A stretch of 64,000 bases of DNA, from assembly GCA_037446555.1 (NCBI GenBank), contig JBBIIK010000011.1, positions 1-64,000 on the forward strand, in the 5' to 3' direction. Source of the stretch: JANWVO01 sp037446555. GTDB lineage: Bacteria; Acidobacteriota; Terriglobia; Bryobacterales; Bryobacteraceae. The position numbers and the translations under genes are program-made. The first letter of the stretch is position 1, and every line of letters begins with the position of its first letter. Below the pieces are notes generated by a model that saw only the letters and a program-made list of their open reading frames with translations, was not told where the DNA came from and did no database searches. Positions 20,100 to 28,875 of this stretch are shown in pieces.

Positions 20100-21676
20100 A
20101 GCTCCATCTGCCTTTGCGCCACGGCTTCCCAGGAGTAGTGCTGTTCCGCGTGCCGCCGCGCCGCCCCGGCCAACCGCCCCCGCAGAGCCGGGTCCGCGAG
20201 CAGTTTCAGGATGCCCGCGGCGAACGCCTCTCCCGTCTCCGCCACCCACACGCTTTCGCCGTGGACGAGCCCCAGCCCTGCCACGCCCGAGGGCGTGGAG
20301 ACGATGGCCCGCTGCGAGGCCATCGCCTCCAGGGCTTTCAGATTCGTGCCTGCGGAGACCACGGTAGGGATCAGAACCAGCGTGGCTCGTTCATACAGCG
20401 GCTGCACATCGGCGACATAGGCATGCACCGTGATTCGGCCGTCGAGCGGCGTGGCGCGCCAGTACATCTCCGGCTCCGGGCCGGCCACCACGGTGAGCCG
20501 CACGTCGAGCCCGCGCAGGCGCGGCCATACTTCGTCAAGAAGGAACTCGAACGCGCGCACGTTGGGGAAGTGGCGGAACGAGCCGACGAATAGTAGCTCC
20601 GGCGGGCCGCACTCCCGCTCCGGCGCGGCGCGGAATCTCTCCAGATCCACTCCGTTGGGCACGACTGCCGTTTTCTTGGGAGGTCCGAGCAGAGCGGCGT
20701 CCTTTTCGCTCATGACAACGACACGGCGCGCCACGCGTACGGCGCGCATCTCGAAGCGCCGCCACCGCCACAGGTCCCACCAGGAGGCAAGCGTCCGCCG
20801 CCGCTCGTGCACCTGCGCGAACAGGTCCCAAGTCACATCGTGCTCCACCAGCACATCGGGCCTGTAGCGGGCCATCTGCGTGTACTCGGCCTGCAGCAGG
20901 CGCACGCCGAGGGCGCGCATCTTCTCCCGCAGCCCGCGGTCGAGGCCGGGCGTGTAAAACTCGCATGCTTCCGGAGGCGACAGGGTGGACCAGCGCGGCT
21001 CGAGGTAGCGGGGATTGTCCGCTGTGAACACCGCCGCACAGAAGTCCGCCAGTTTCTCCAGGTCGGCGGCTTTCTGGCCGTCCTCGAATCCAAACAGAAC
21101 GATGTCGAAACGTTCAGAACATTTGCGCAGCAGGTTGTACAGCCGGACGGCCCCGCCGTGTGAGGGCGGCCAGGGCAGGTAGGGCGTCAGAACGGCGGCG
21201 CGCGGCGTGCCGGGGCGGAAGCCGCAGCCGCCCGAGTCCTTCCATTCCTGCGGCAGCACGCTGCGTTCGCGGCGGAAGGGGAACAGCCATGCGGGGCGCA
21301 GGAAGATGCGGTCGCGCGGGACGCCGCAGAGAAAGAGGATCGACGCCAGCGGTTCGCGCCAGTGCAGGTGGTGGCGTTCGAGTCGCGAATTGAAAGCCAA
21401 AACCCGGAAGGGAAACGCAGCCAGCGCCGCCACCAGCGCCCGGCGGTCCTGTAGCCGGACGGCGCAAAGGGCCACGCGCCGGCCACGCGCGGCGCGCCTC
21501 AGCGCCAACCACGCCTCGCCTGCCCCTCCGGGCGGCAACGCCACGAGAACAACGGGAGCTTCGCGCACCAGGCACCGCACTTCCGCCTCGTGCGGCCCTT
21601 CGCCCACAACGAGGACAACCGCCTCCGGATCCTTGCCCAGCAGGGTGAACACGAACTTTCTTGCCGTCCGCTTCAC
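20075..21676 (-). CDS. GT4-type glycosyltransferase
   Basis: A 533-residue protein whose start is GTG at 21676, seven bases after GGAGG (21684-21688) and overlapping the MFS stop codon as GTGA. The N-terminal domain contains LTPYLPWPPSHGGAVRLYNLL, the acceptor-side glycine-rich loop of GT-B glycosyltransferases. The C-terminal domain has VVPNGVDLERF, LLFVGSFRHFPN and IPTVVSAGTNLKALEAMA, the donor-binding part of family GT4. The first 120 residues are an unfamiliar extension. It probably builds an exported glycan or glycolipid from the cytoplasmic face. It is the fifth gene of the minus-strand run that begins at the ABC ATPase. Confidence 0.85.
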   Translation of the reverse strand: MKRTARKFVFTLLGKDPEAVVLVVGEGPHEAEVRCLVREAPVVLVALPPGGAGEAWLALRRAARGRRVALCAVRLQDRRALVAALAAFPFRVLAFNSRLERHHLHWREPLASILFLCGVPRDRIFLRPAWLFPFRRERSVLPQEWKDSGGCGFRPGTPRAAVLTPYLPWPPSHGGAVRLYNLLRKCSERFDIVLFGFEDGQKAADLEKLADFCAAVFTADNPRYLEPRWSTLSPPEACEFYTPGLDRGLREKMRALGVRLLQAEYTQMARYRPDVLVEHDVTWDLFAQVHERRRTLASWWDLWRWRRFEMRAVRVARRVVVMSEKDAALLGPPKKTAVVPNGVDLERFRAAPERECGPPELLFVGSFRHFPNVRAFEFLLDEVWPRLRGLDVRLTVVAGPEPEMYWRATPLDGRITVHAYVADVQPLYERATLVLIPTVVSAGTNLKALEAMASQRAIVSTPSGVAGLGLVHGESVWVAETGEAFAAGILKLLADPALRGRLAGAARRHAEQHYSWEAVAQRQMELWESLCAR

Positions 21677-22875
21677 CGCGGCACCTCCTCTTGCGCGCGC
21701 AGTGCCAGCCTCAGAACCACCCAGCCCGCCAGGGGCAACACAGCGGCGGCCACGCATACGGGCGCGAAGCCGTAGCGGTCCACGACTCGTCCTGCCGCGG
21801 CGGAGAAGACGCCCTGCAAGGCGCCGTAGGCGGCCGTCAGACCGGAGACGGCGAACGCCGCCCGCCGCACGCCGAACAGATCGAGAGGCATGGCGTAAAT
21901 GTTCACGCTCGAGGCCACACAGGCGAAGAAGGAGAGGCAGATCATCGCGGTCGCCCAGCCCGCGGAGGGCATCCACGGCACAGCGGCGCCGCACACGAGC
22001 AGTCCGGAGGCCAACAACATCGTGCGCATGCGCGCCGGAGTCACGTCGTCCATGCCCGCCGACCAGCGCATGGCGAGCCAGCCGCCCGCCAGCCCGCCCA
22101 GCGTGGCGAAGATCGGAGGGATCCACGCAAACCGGTAGTTCGCCACCGCCTGAGGCAAGCCGTGCTCGCGCACCAGAAACACCGTCGTCCAGTTCACCCA
22201 CAACGAGTAGACGGCCATCAGCAGGACGTTGGCAGCGAGCAGCGCCCAGTAGCGTCGGTCGGCCACGATGCCGCCGATGCCTGAATCGCGCGCGCCCGCG
22301 GGCGCCGCCATAGCAGGGACGCGGCGCTCCACCGCCAGCCAGACGGGGATCCACATCAGCCCCGCCGCGCCCAGCAGGACGAATGCGGCGCGCCAGCCGT
22401 AAGCGCGGGAGATCCACTGCGCCGCCACGGGAGCGAGGATCGCGCCGGCGGTGAGTCCAATCTGGAAGACCGCGCTGCCGAGGGCGCGCTCGCGCGGCGG
22501 AAGGTAGATGGCGGAAGCCTTGCCCGTGGACGGAACTCCACCGGCTTCTCCCAGGCCGAGAACCGCCCGGCAGGCCATCAGCGTTCCCACGGAGTTCACC
22601 CAGCCGGTGGCCATCCCGGCGAGCGACCACAACCCGACGGCAAGCGAACTGCCCCAGCGCAGGCCCACCCGGTCGATCACCCAGCCGGCCAGAGGGGCGC
22701 CGGCGGCATAAGCCACGGAGAATGCCAGAATCACGTCGCCATATCCGGCCGCAGTGAGGCCGAATTCCGCCATCAATTGGGGCGCAAGAGCGGCCAAAAT
22801 CTGGCGGTCCATGAAATTCACCGCATTGGCCAGGGCGAACACCCCGATGGCCAGCCACCGCAGCCGGCCCGTCAT
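21673..22875 (-). CDS. MFS transporter (ACS/hexuronate-type)
   Basis: A 400-residue membrane protein with about 12 predicted helices, starting MTGRLRWLAIGVFALANAVNFMDRQ at the ATG at 22875. NFMDRQILAALAPQLMAEFG and the loop after helix 2, GWVIDRVGLRWG, match major-facilitator signatures; the first resembles the anion:cation symporters for hexuronates, glucarate and similar acids. The start overlaps the stop of the TPR gene as ATGA, and its own stop overlaps the GT4 start. The substrate is unknown. Confidence 0.8.
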   Translation of the reverse strand: MTGRLRWLAIGVFALANAVNFMDRQILAALAPQLMAEFGLTAAGYGDVILAFSVAYAAGAPLAGWVIDRVGLRWGSSLAVGLWSLAGMATGWVNSVGTLMACRAVLGLGEAGGVPSTGKASAIYLPPRERALGSAVFQIGLTAGAILAPVAAQWISRAYGWRAAFVLLGAAGLMWIPVWLAVERRVPAMAAPAGARDSGIGGIVADRRYWALLAANVLLMAVYSLWVNWTTVFLVREHGLPQAVANYRFAWIPPIFATLGGLAGGWLAMRWSAGMDDVTPARMRTMLLASGLLVCGAAVPWMPSAGWATAMICLSFFACVASSVNIYAMPLDLFGVRRAAFAVSGLTAAYGALQGVFSAAAGRVVDRYGFAPVCVAAAVLPLAGWVVLRLALRAQEEVPR

Positions 22876-24536
22876 GGCAGGAACTCGATGGAGAGAACTT
22901 CGGCCGCGGCGCCGGCCTTGGCCGTGTGCTCCACCTTCACCCGCCGCGGCGGCTTCTGCGGCCCGCAAGCCAGTTGCGCCTGCTCCTGCCCGGCACCGAG
23001 CACCACCACCTTGCCCGCGTCGGCGACGGTCATCGAAACGGACTTGCCCGCCTCGTCCCGCAGCATCAGGCGCGCACGGCGCCCTTGGCATTGCACGCTT
23101 TCGAGGATTCCCGTAAAGGTTTGCGCCGGCGGACCCTCCCACCACTGTTCGATCTTCTTGCCCTCGAGACCGCCCTGGCTGGCTTTCTGCTCGGCAGCGC
23201 GGATGCGGTCGAGCGCCTCTTTCTTGAGCCGCTCAAGTTCGTCCTGCTCCTCCTTGCGACGGCGCGCCCGCTCGGCGGCTTCGGCCTCAAAGCGCGCCTG
23301 CTCGAAGGCATCCCTCGCGGCCACGATCCGCGTGCGCTCCTGCTCGTTTACAGCCACACGCTCTGCCGCGCGCCAGCTTTTTTCCGCGTCGGCGTACTGT
23401 CTGGCTTCGGTTTGCGCCCTCGCCAATTTCTCCCAAATGGCGGAATCGCGTGGCCGTAATTCTGCCGCTTTCTTCAAGAGATACGCTTGCCGTACAGGCC
23501 CTGGCTCGCGCGCGGCCGCACGCAGATATGGCTCCGCCCAGCGGGGGTTTTTCTGCGCCGCCTCCTCAAACAGTCCGAGTTCAAGGAGGCCACGCGCGCA
23601 CGAGTCACGCTGCGGATCCATGAGCTTTTTCATGGCCTCGAACGCCTGCCGCGCCTCTTCCTTTGCACCCTCGGCCAAAAGCGCCAGCCCGAGCCCCTCG
23701 AAGGCGAGGGGACCGGGGCGTTCCTCGATGGCGCGCTGGTAGGCCATGCGCGCCTCCGCCGGCGGCGCGCCGCGCGCGAGCAGCAGGTCTCCCGGCAACA
23801 CACGGATGCGGGATGGCATCATGGGCACGACAGGGAAAGCAAGCCGCGGATTCTGAGGGCGCGCGGGTAGCGTGAGCGTCCGGAACTGCCCCGCCGCCTG
23901 ATACCGCTCTACTTCCGTCTCGAAGTCGCGCGCGCGCTTTCCGAAGGCGTTGCGGAAGGCGGTGTCCGGATCCGCTCCGGCGGCCAGGTTCGCCAGCAGC
24001 ACGCGCGTGCGAGTGGCCGTCTCCTCGCTGGTCAGGAGGAACTGCAGCAGCGCCCATTCCCTGGTCCGGAGCGGCGGCTCCGGCGGGAGGCCGAGCGCGG
24101 CGCGGCCGGCTTCGACGCGCATGGTGGAAAACAGAACCGCCACGGTCTGTTCCAGCGTTCCCGGCATGCGGTCCTTCCAGTTGTCCTCGATGAACAGCAG
24201 CGCCAGAGCACGGAAATAATCCGGCGGCGGCGTCCCCCCGGCCGGCCAAGTAGCCAGCCAGCCGCCGCGGGAGAAGCCCGGCGGCAGTGGCGCCTCGGCC
24301 TTCGCCATGCGCCGGACCACAACCGCCACCGGCCACACTGTTCCCAGATCTTTCCTGCCCAGCATTTCTCCGAACAGGAAGCGGAACTGCTCCAGATGGT
24401 AGAGCGCTTCGCGCGCGCGTTCCTCGCCGGCGTCCGAATACACCACAAAAGGGCCGCTTTTTGTTTCGATCCAGTCCGCCGCCGCCGACCCGGCGGCGAG
24501 CGCGGCCAGCAGGGAAATCAGCCGGGCGCCTCGCAT
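22872..24536 (-). CDS. Secreted TPR-repeat protein of unknown function
   Basis: About 554 residues. The ATG at 24536 gives MRGARLISLLAALAAGSAAA, a Sec signal peptide. The next 200 residues resemble the peptidase-like region of DUF1570-type proteins without a clear HExxH. Residues about 270-400 form helical TPR-like repeats. Residues about 420-470 are a charged coiled coil rich in Glu/Arg/Lys, and the end is a small beta domain around FTGILESVQCQGRRARL. It lies four bases after the ABC permease gene and overlaps the MFS gene, so it belongs to that operon. No function is proposed. Confidence 0.55.
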   Translation of the reverse strand: MRGARLISLLAALAAGSAAADWIETKSGPFVVYSDAGEERAREALYHLEQFRFLFGEMLGRKDLGTVWPVAVVVRRMAKAEAPLPPGFSRGGWLATWPAGGTPPPDYFRALALLFIEDNWKDRMPGTLEQTVAVLFSTMRVEAGRAALGLPPEPPLRTREWALLQFLLTSEETATRTRVLLANLAAGADPDTAFRNAFGKRARDFETEVERYQAAGQFRTLTLPARPQNPRLAFPVVPMMPSRIRVLPGDLLLARGAPPAEARMAYQRAIEERPGPLAFEGLGLALLAEGAKEEARQAFEAMKKLMDPQRDSCARGLLELGLFEEAAQKNPRWAEPYLRAAAREPGPVRQAYLLKKAAELRPRDSAIWEKLARAQTEARQYADAEKSWRAAERVAVNEQERTRIVAARDAFEQARFEAEAAERARRRKEEQDELERLKKEALDRIRAAEQKASQGGLEGKKIEQWWEGPPAQTFTGILESVQCQGRRARLMLRDEAGKSVSMTVADAGKVVVLGAGQEQAQLACGPQKPPRRVKVEHTAKAGAAAEVLSIEFLP

Positions 24537-24540
24537 GGCA

Positions 24541-26172
24541 TCACGAAATCGGCCCTTGGGTCGCCGACAGGGCCGCCACGATCCTCTCTCTTTCTTTTTC
24601 CGCAATCTCCACGGCCGAGTCCAGCGCCACCCAGTAGCTGATGCCCCCCACCAGGTATCCGCTCAGCAGCACGAGGTAGAAGGCCAGATCGCGTTCGAAG
24701 GCGTAACGCGCCAGATGCGCCAGCCCGATGGGCGCCAGCAGCAGCGGGTAGAACAGAAGAACCAGCCCCTGAACCTTTCCGGCCGAAGACTGCCGCCAGC
24801 TGGAGGCCGGATCCATCCCCCGGGGAGACTTCACGCTGGCCATATTGCCCACCGCAAGCAGCAGCAACGCCAGCAACAGCACGCAGGCGAACGCCTCCGG
24901 GATCTTCGAGGCGGGAAACCGAATGCGGAGCAGTGAAAGCGCCAGCGTCACCATGGCGACCTCCGCCAGCAGCACCATCACCGCCGTGACGTTCTTCGCC
25001 ACCAGCATGGCGCGCAGACTCACAGGCATGACGAAATAGGCCTGGACGGCGCCGCGGTCGAATCCCAGAGTGTTCCAAAACAGCACTTCGCCGAGAAGGA
25101 GAGCGGCGTAGAGGCTCACCCACAACAGCAGGTTTTCACTGGAGCGTTCGGCCCCCCAATGGCCGCGGAAGGCGAGCGGGAGCCAGATGATGATTCCGAA
25201 GGTGAAGCCCATGAAGAACACCAGGCGGAAGCGGCTGGAGCGCCCCAGAGTCCGCAGCTCTTTTGCGACGAGCGCGCCGAGCGGATCGGGCAAAAGAAGG
25301 CCAGGCACATCGTAGAGGCTCTCGAGGAACCCGAAGGCCCCGGCGCGGCGCTTCTCCCTGTCCTTCGACTTCACCTCCGCCTCGTCCAACTTCAGCCCGC
25401 GGCGGAACTGCGCGTAGCCGAACCAGCCCGCCACGGCGAGCCACGCGGCGGTCGAGGAGGCGGCCATCCAGGAGAAGGTTCCCGTGGCCAGAAGCGCCAT
25501 CGCCGTCCATGGGAGCGGCAGGTGCGGCATCCACGCCGCGTACTTCTGATAGATTCCACGCAGGCTGTCCGGTGGCACGGCGGCGATGACGAGCTGCGGC
25601 AGGGCGGCCAGCATCACAATGCCGAGCACCACCAGCTCCCGCACGCCCCGGCGCGCCAAGAGGCGGCTCAATAAATCCCGGATTCCCACGGAAAGCATCA
25701 AATTCATCAGGACAAAAATCAGCAGAAATCCGGCCGTCCATCCCGGGGTCAGCGGGCTGCGAGCCAGCCCCCAAGCCACGCCCGCCATGACGATCAACAC
25801 CTCGGTGCCGGTGGACACCCGGAGGAGCGCCTCCACAAGAAACAGCTGGCGCTCCGGGATTGGATAAACCAGCAGCCGCTTCAGGTCCAGGCTCACCCCC
25901 GATGCGGCCATCATCACGGGCATGAGCTGCCAGAACGCCATCAAGCCCATGAGGATGGTGGAAACGACGGCCACAAGCTGATCCCGCTCCCGCAGCGCCG
26001 GCAAGCTGACCGCCGCCAGCCAGGCCAGGAATGCCACCAGCCCGTACCACAAGGCCATCGAGAGCCAGTACAGGATCCGGCCCGCGCCCATCCGTCCGCC
26101 TGTGACCCGGTTGCGCAATACCCGGAACTGTGCGCCCAGGATGGCGCGGATCTGGTCGCCGGCCGGCGTCAT
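24541..26172 (-). CDS. ABC transporter permease, ABC-2 type
   Basis: A 543-residue integral membrane protein with roughly a dozen hydrophobic segments and a charged cytoplasmic loop near residues 270-290 (KSKDREKRRAG). There is no solute-binding motif, which fits an export or ABC-2-type permease. The preceding gene, seven bases away, encodes its ATPase. The large single-chain permease suggests a half-exporter pair working as a heterotetramer. The substrate is unknown; the downstream TPR and glycosyltransferase genes hint at envelope material. Confidence 0.8.
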   Translation of the reverse strand: MTPAGDQIRAILGAQFRVLRNRVTGGRMGAGRILYWLSMALWYGLVAFLAWLAAVSLPALRERDQLVAVVSTILMGLMAFWQLMPVMMAASGVSLDLKRLLVYPIPERQLFLVEALLRVSTGTEVLIVMAGVAWGLARSPLTPGWTAGFLLIFVLMNLMLSVGIRDLLSRLLARRGVRELVVLGIVMLAALPQLVIAAVPPDSLRGIYQKYAAWMPHLPLPWTAMALLATGTFSWMAASSTAAWLAVAGWFGYAQFRRGLKLDEAEVKSKDREKRRAGAFGFLESLYDVPGLLLPDPLGALVAKELRTLGRSSRFRLVFFMGFTFGIIIWLPLAFRGHWGAERSSENLLLWVSLYAALLLGEVLFWNTLGFDRGAVQAYFVMPVSLRAMLVAKNVTAVMVLLAEVAMVTLALSLLRIRFPASKIPEAFACVLLLALLLLAVGNMASVKSPRGMDPASSWRQSSAGKVQGLVLLFYPLLLAPIGLAHLARYAFERDLAFYLVLLSGYLVGGISYWVALDSAVEIAEKERERIVAALSATQGPIS

Positions 26173-26179
26173 CTCTCGA

Positions 26180-26947
<768 letters not shown>

Positions 26948-27039
26948 ACGTGTTTCTCCATCGTACCCGTTTCCCGCGCGGAGGGCCCGGCCGCGGGTTT
27001 TTTCACCGTCGGCTCTCAAGTTCGTGGCGTGGACAGCCG

Positions 27040-27927
27040 ATGAAGACGAATGTGAGTCAGAGTATTCTGCCCAAGGTCTCTCCGCGCGACCGGGCACTGA
27101 AAAGCCTGGACCAGCTGCCGCCCTTCTCGCCGGTGCTGAATCACCTGATGGCGACCCTGGCGGACGAGGATGTCAGCTTCGCGCGGCTGGCGGACCTGAT
27201 CGAACGGGATACAGTGCTGAGCGGCAACGTGCTTCGGCTGGTCAACTCCGCTTTGTACGGGCGTCGCGGCAACGTCAGCAGCGTTCGCGCCGCCGTCTCC
27301 ATCCTGGGCCTGTACAAGCTGCGCAACTTCCTGCTTGGACTCTCGGTTTCCAGGCTCTGGTCGCGGGTGAAGACGCCGGAATCGTGGTCGATGGCGCGGT
27401 TCAACGAGCACGCTATCGCCACGGCGCTTCTCGCGGACCGGCTGGTCCAAAAGCTTCCGGTCGAATACCCTGAAGGGGCCTTCGCCGCCGGGTTGTTGCA
27501 TGATCTGGGGAGGCTGATGATCGCCACGGCGCTGCCGGAAGAGTTCCTCCGCATCCATGCCATGCGCGTCTCCAGCGGCAAGCCGCTGGAACAGTGCGAG
27601 TACGCCGTCATCGACGCCTCCCATGCCGAGCTTTCGGCTGCGGCACTGGGCAAGTGGAACCTGCCGGCTCCCATCCAGAAGGCGGTCCTGTATCACCACC
27701 ACCCGGAACTCGACCCCGGCCGGCACGGCGCCGCGACACCGCTAAGCCTCGCCGTCGCGGTGGCCAATGATCTGGCCAACTCAGCCGGCCACGCCATCAC
27801 AGACGAGGACGAGCAGGGCGCCCCTGCGCCGCCGGAAGCTCTCTCGCGCCTGAGTCTCGCCCACGAGGCCGAGACCCTTCTGGCCGCGCTGGAGGAGGAC
27901 ATGCAGCCTCTGAAGTCCTCATTTTGA
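27040..27927 (+). CDS. HDOD domain signalling protein
   Basis: About 295 residues, nearly all one HDOD domain: LPPFSPVLNHLMATLADEDV at the start, DTVLSGNVLRLVNSALYG, AVSILGLYKLRNFLLGLS and AGLLHDLGRLMIA with its HD pair. HDOD proteins are non-catalytic relatives of HD-GYP phosphodiesterases and act in signalling, motility or the stress response. ATG at 27040 is chosen because the domain begins soon after. It converges with the lipid kinase gene, and the two coding regions overlap by nine bases at their ends. Confidence 0.85.
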   Translation: MKTNVSQSILPKVSPRDRALKSLDQLPPFSPVLNHLMATLADEDVSFARLADLIERDTVLSGNVLRLVNSALYGRRGNVSSVRAAVSILGLYKLRNFLLGLSVSRLWSRVKTPESWSMARFNEHAIATALLADRLVQKLPVEYPEGAFAAGLLHDLGRLMIATALPEEFLRIHAMRVSSGKPLEQCEYAVIDASHAELSAAALGKWNLPAPIQKAVLYHHHPELDPGRHGAATPLSLAVAVANDLANSAGHAITDEDEQGAPAPPEALSRLSLAHEAETLLAALEEDMQPLKSSF

Positions 27928-28854
27928 CCCGGCGCGGGCGCGCATGGCGGCAGCGTAGGCGCGCGGAACCAGTAGGCGCATGCGGCGCCCGGAAAGCCCC
28001 ACTTCCGCGGGCGCGAATCCGGCATGCTCGCCGTCCACCTGCAGGTCCACGGCAACTTCTCCCGCCTCTGGCAACTCCACGCGCTCCGCTCTCAGCACAT
28101 GTGCGCCGCGCAGCCTCCCCAGGCGCCCGGTGAGAACCCCGGCGAAGTATTTCAGGTAGCGCAGCGAGCTGTCGCCCTCGAACAGCACGACGGCCAGGCG
28201 GTCCTCCAGGAGGTTGGCGTGCCGGGCGATCCACAGATCTCCGCCGTAGTTCCGCACGCGCGCCAGCAGGGCGAAGCTGCATTCGTAGCGGCGCCCGTTC
28301 ACGCGCACCTCGAACACCTCGAGCCGGCGCCCCAGTTGAGCCAGCCCGCCTTCCCAGTAACTGAGCTTGCCCAGCCGTTTCTTCCACTCCGGGCGCACGA
28401 GGCGGACGATGCGGGCATCCAGCCCGGCGCCTGCCATGCACAGGAACAGCCGTTCTTCGCCAGCGCGGCGGAGCACGCCGGGCGCGACATCCACGGGTTC
28501 CATTTCGTCCAGACGATCCACCGCCCGCAGAGCGTTGTTGCCGGTACCGATCTCGCAGTTCAGGACATTCGCCGTACCCGCCGGCAGAACGAGCAGGGGC
28601 ACGCCCGTGCCCGCCAGCCCGTCCAGCGCCTCGTTGACCGTGCCGTCTCCACCAGCGATGCAGACCAGATCTGCGCCCTGCCCGATCCAGTATTGGACGA
28701 TGCGCGCGGCAGCGCCGGGCGCGGGCGTAGGCGCCGCCTCTACGTTGTCGAAGCGCTGCCTAAGGCTGTCGATCAGCTTTTGCACGAGCCCCGGGCGCAC
28801 GCGGATCCGCCCCGCTTCCGGGTTGTAGACAACCGCCACTTTTTTCGCCTTCAC
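27919..28854 (-). CDS. Diacylglycerol/lipid kinase family protein (YegS/DgkB-like)
   Basis: A 311-residue kinase of the DAGK catalytic family. KKVAVVYNPEAG opens the nucleotide fold and GGDGTVNEALDGLAG is the conserved phosphate-binding loop, followed by VLPAGTANVLNCEI. The C-terminal half is the beta-sandwich found in YegS/DgkB. It probably phosphorylates diacylglycerol or a related lipid at the membrane, recycling lipid headgroups. It is transcribed divergently from ligA, with only 21 bases between start codons. Confidence 0.88.
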   Translation of the reverse strand: MKAKKVAVVYNPEAGRIRVRPGLVQKLIDSLRQRFDNVEAAPTPAPGAAARIVQYWIGQGADLVCIAGGDGTVNEALDGLAGTGVPLLVLPAGTANVLNCEIGTGNNALRAVDRLDEMEPVDVAPGVLRRAGEERLFLCMAGAGLDARIVRLVRPEWKKRLGKLSYWEGGLAQLGRRLEVFEVRVNGRRYECSFALLARVRNYGGDLWIARHANLLEDRLAVVLFEGDSSLRYLKYFAGVLTGRLGRLRGAHVLRAERVELPEAGEVAVDLQVDGEHAGFAPAEVGLSGRRMRLLVPRAYAAAMRARAGSK

Positions 28855-28875
28855 TGCGCAGATACCCTAATAAAT

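Noticed and set aside
20075..22858. A 927-residue protein joining MFS region to GT4
   Set aside because: Its first 394 residues are a shadow of the MFS gene in another frame. A GTG with a strong ribosome-binding site at 21676 is the true start.
28024..28875. Upstream extension of the ligA frame
   Set aside because: It runs over the lipid kinase gene on the other strand and has no ligase-like sequence; the domain starts at the GTG at 28876.
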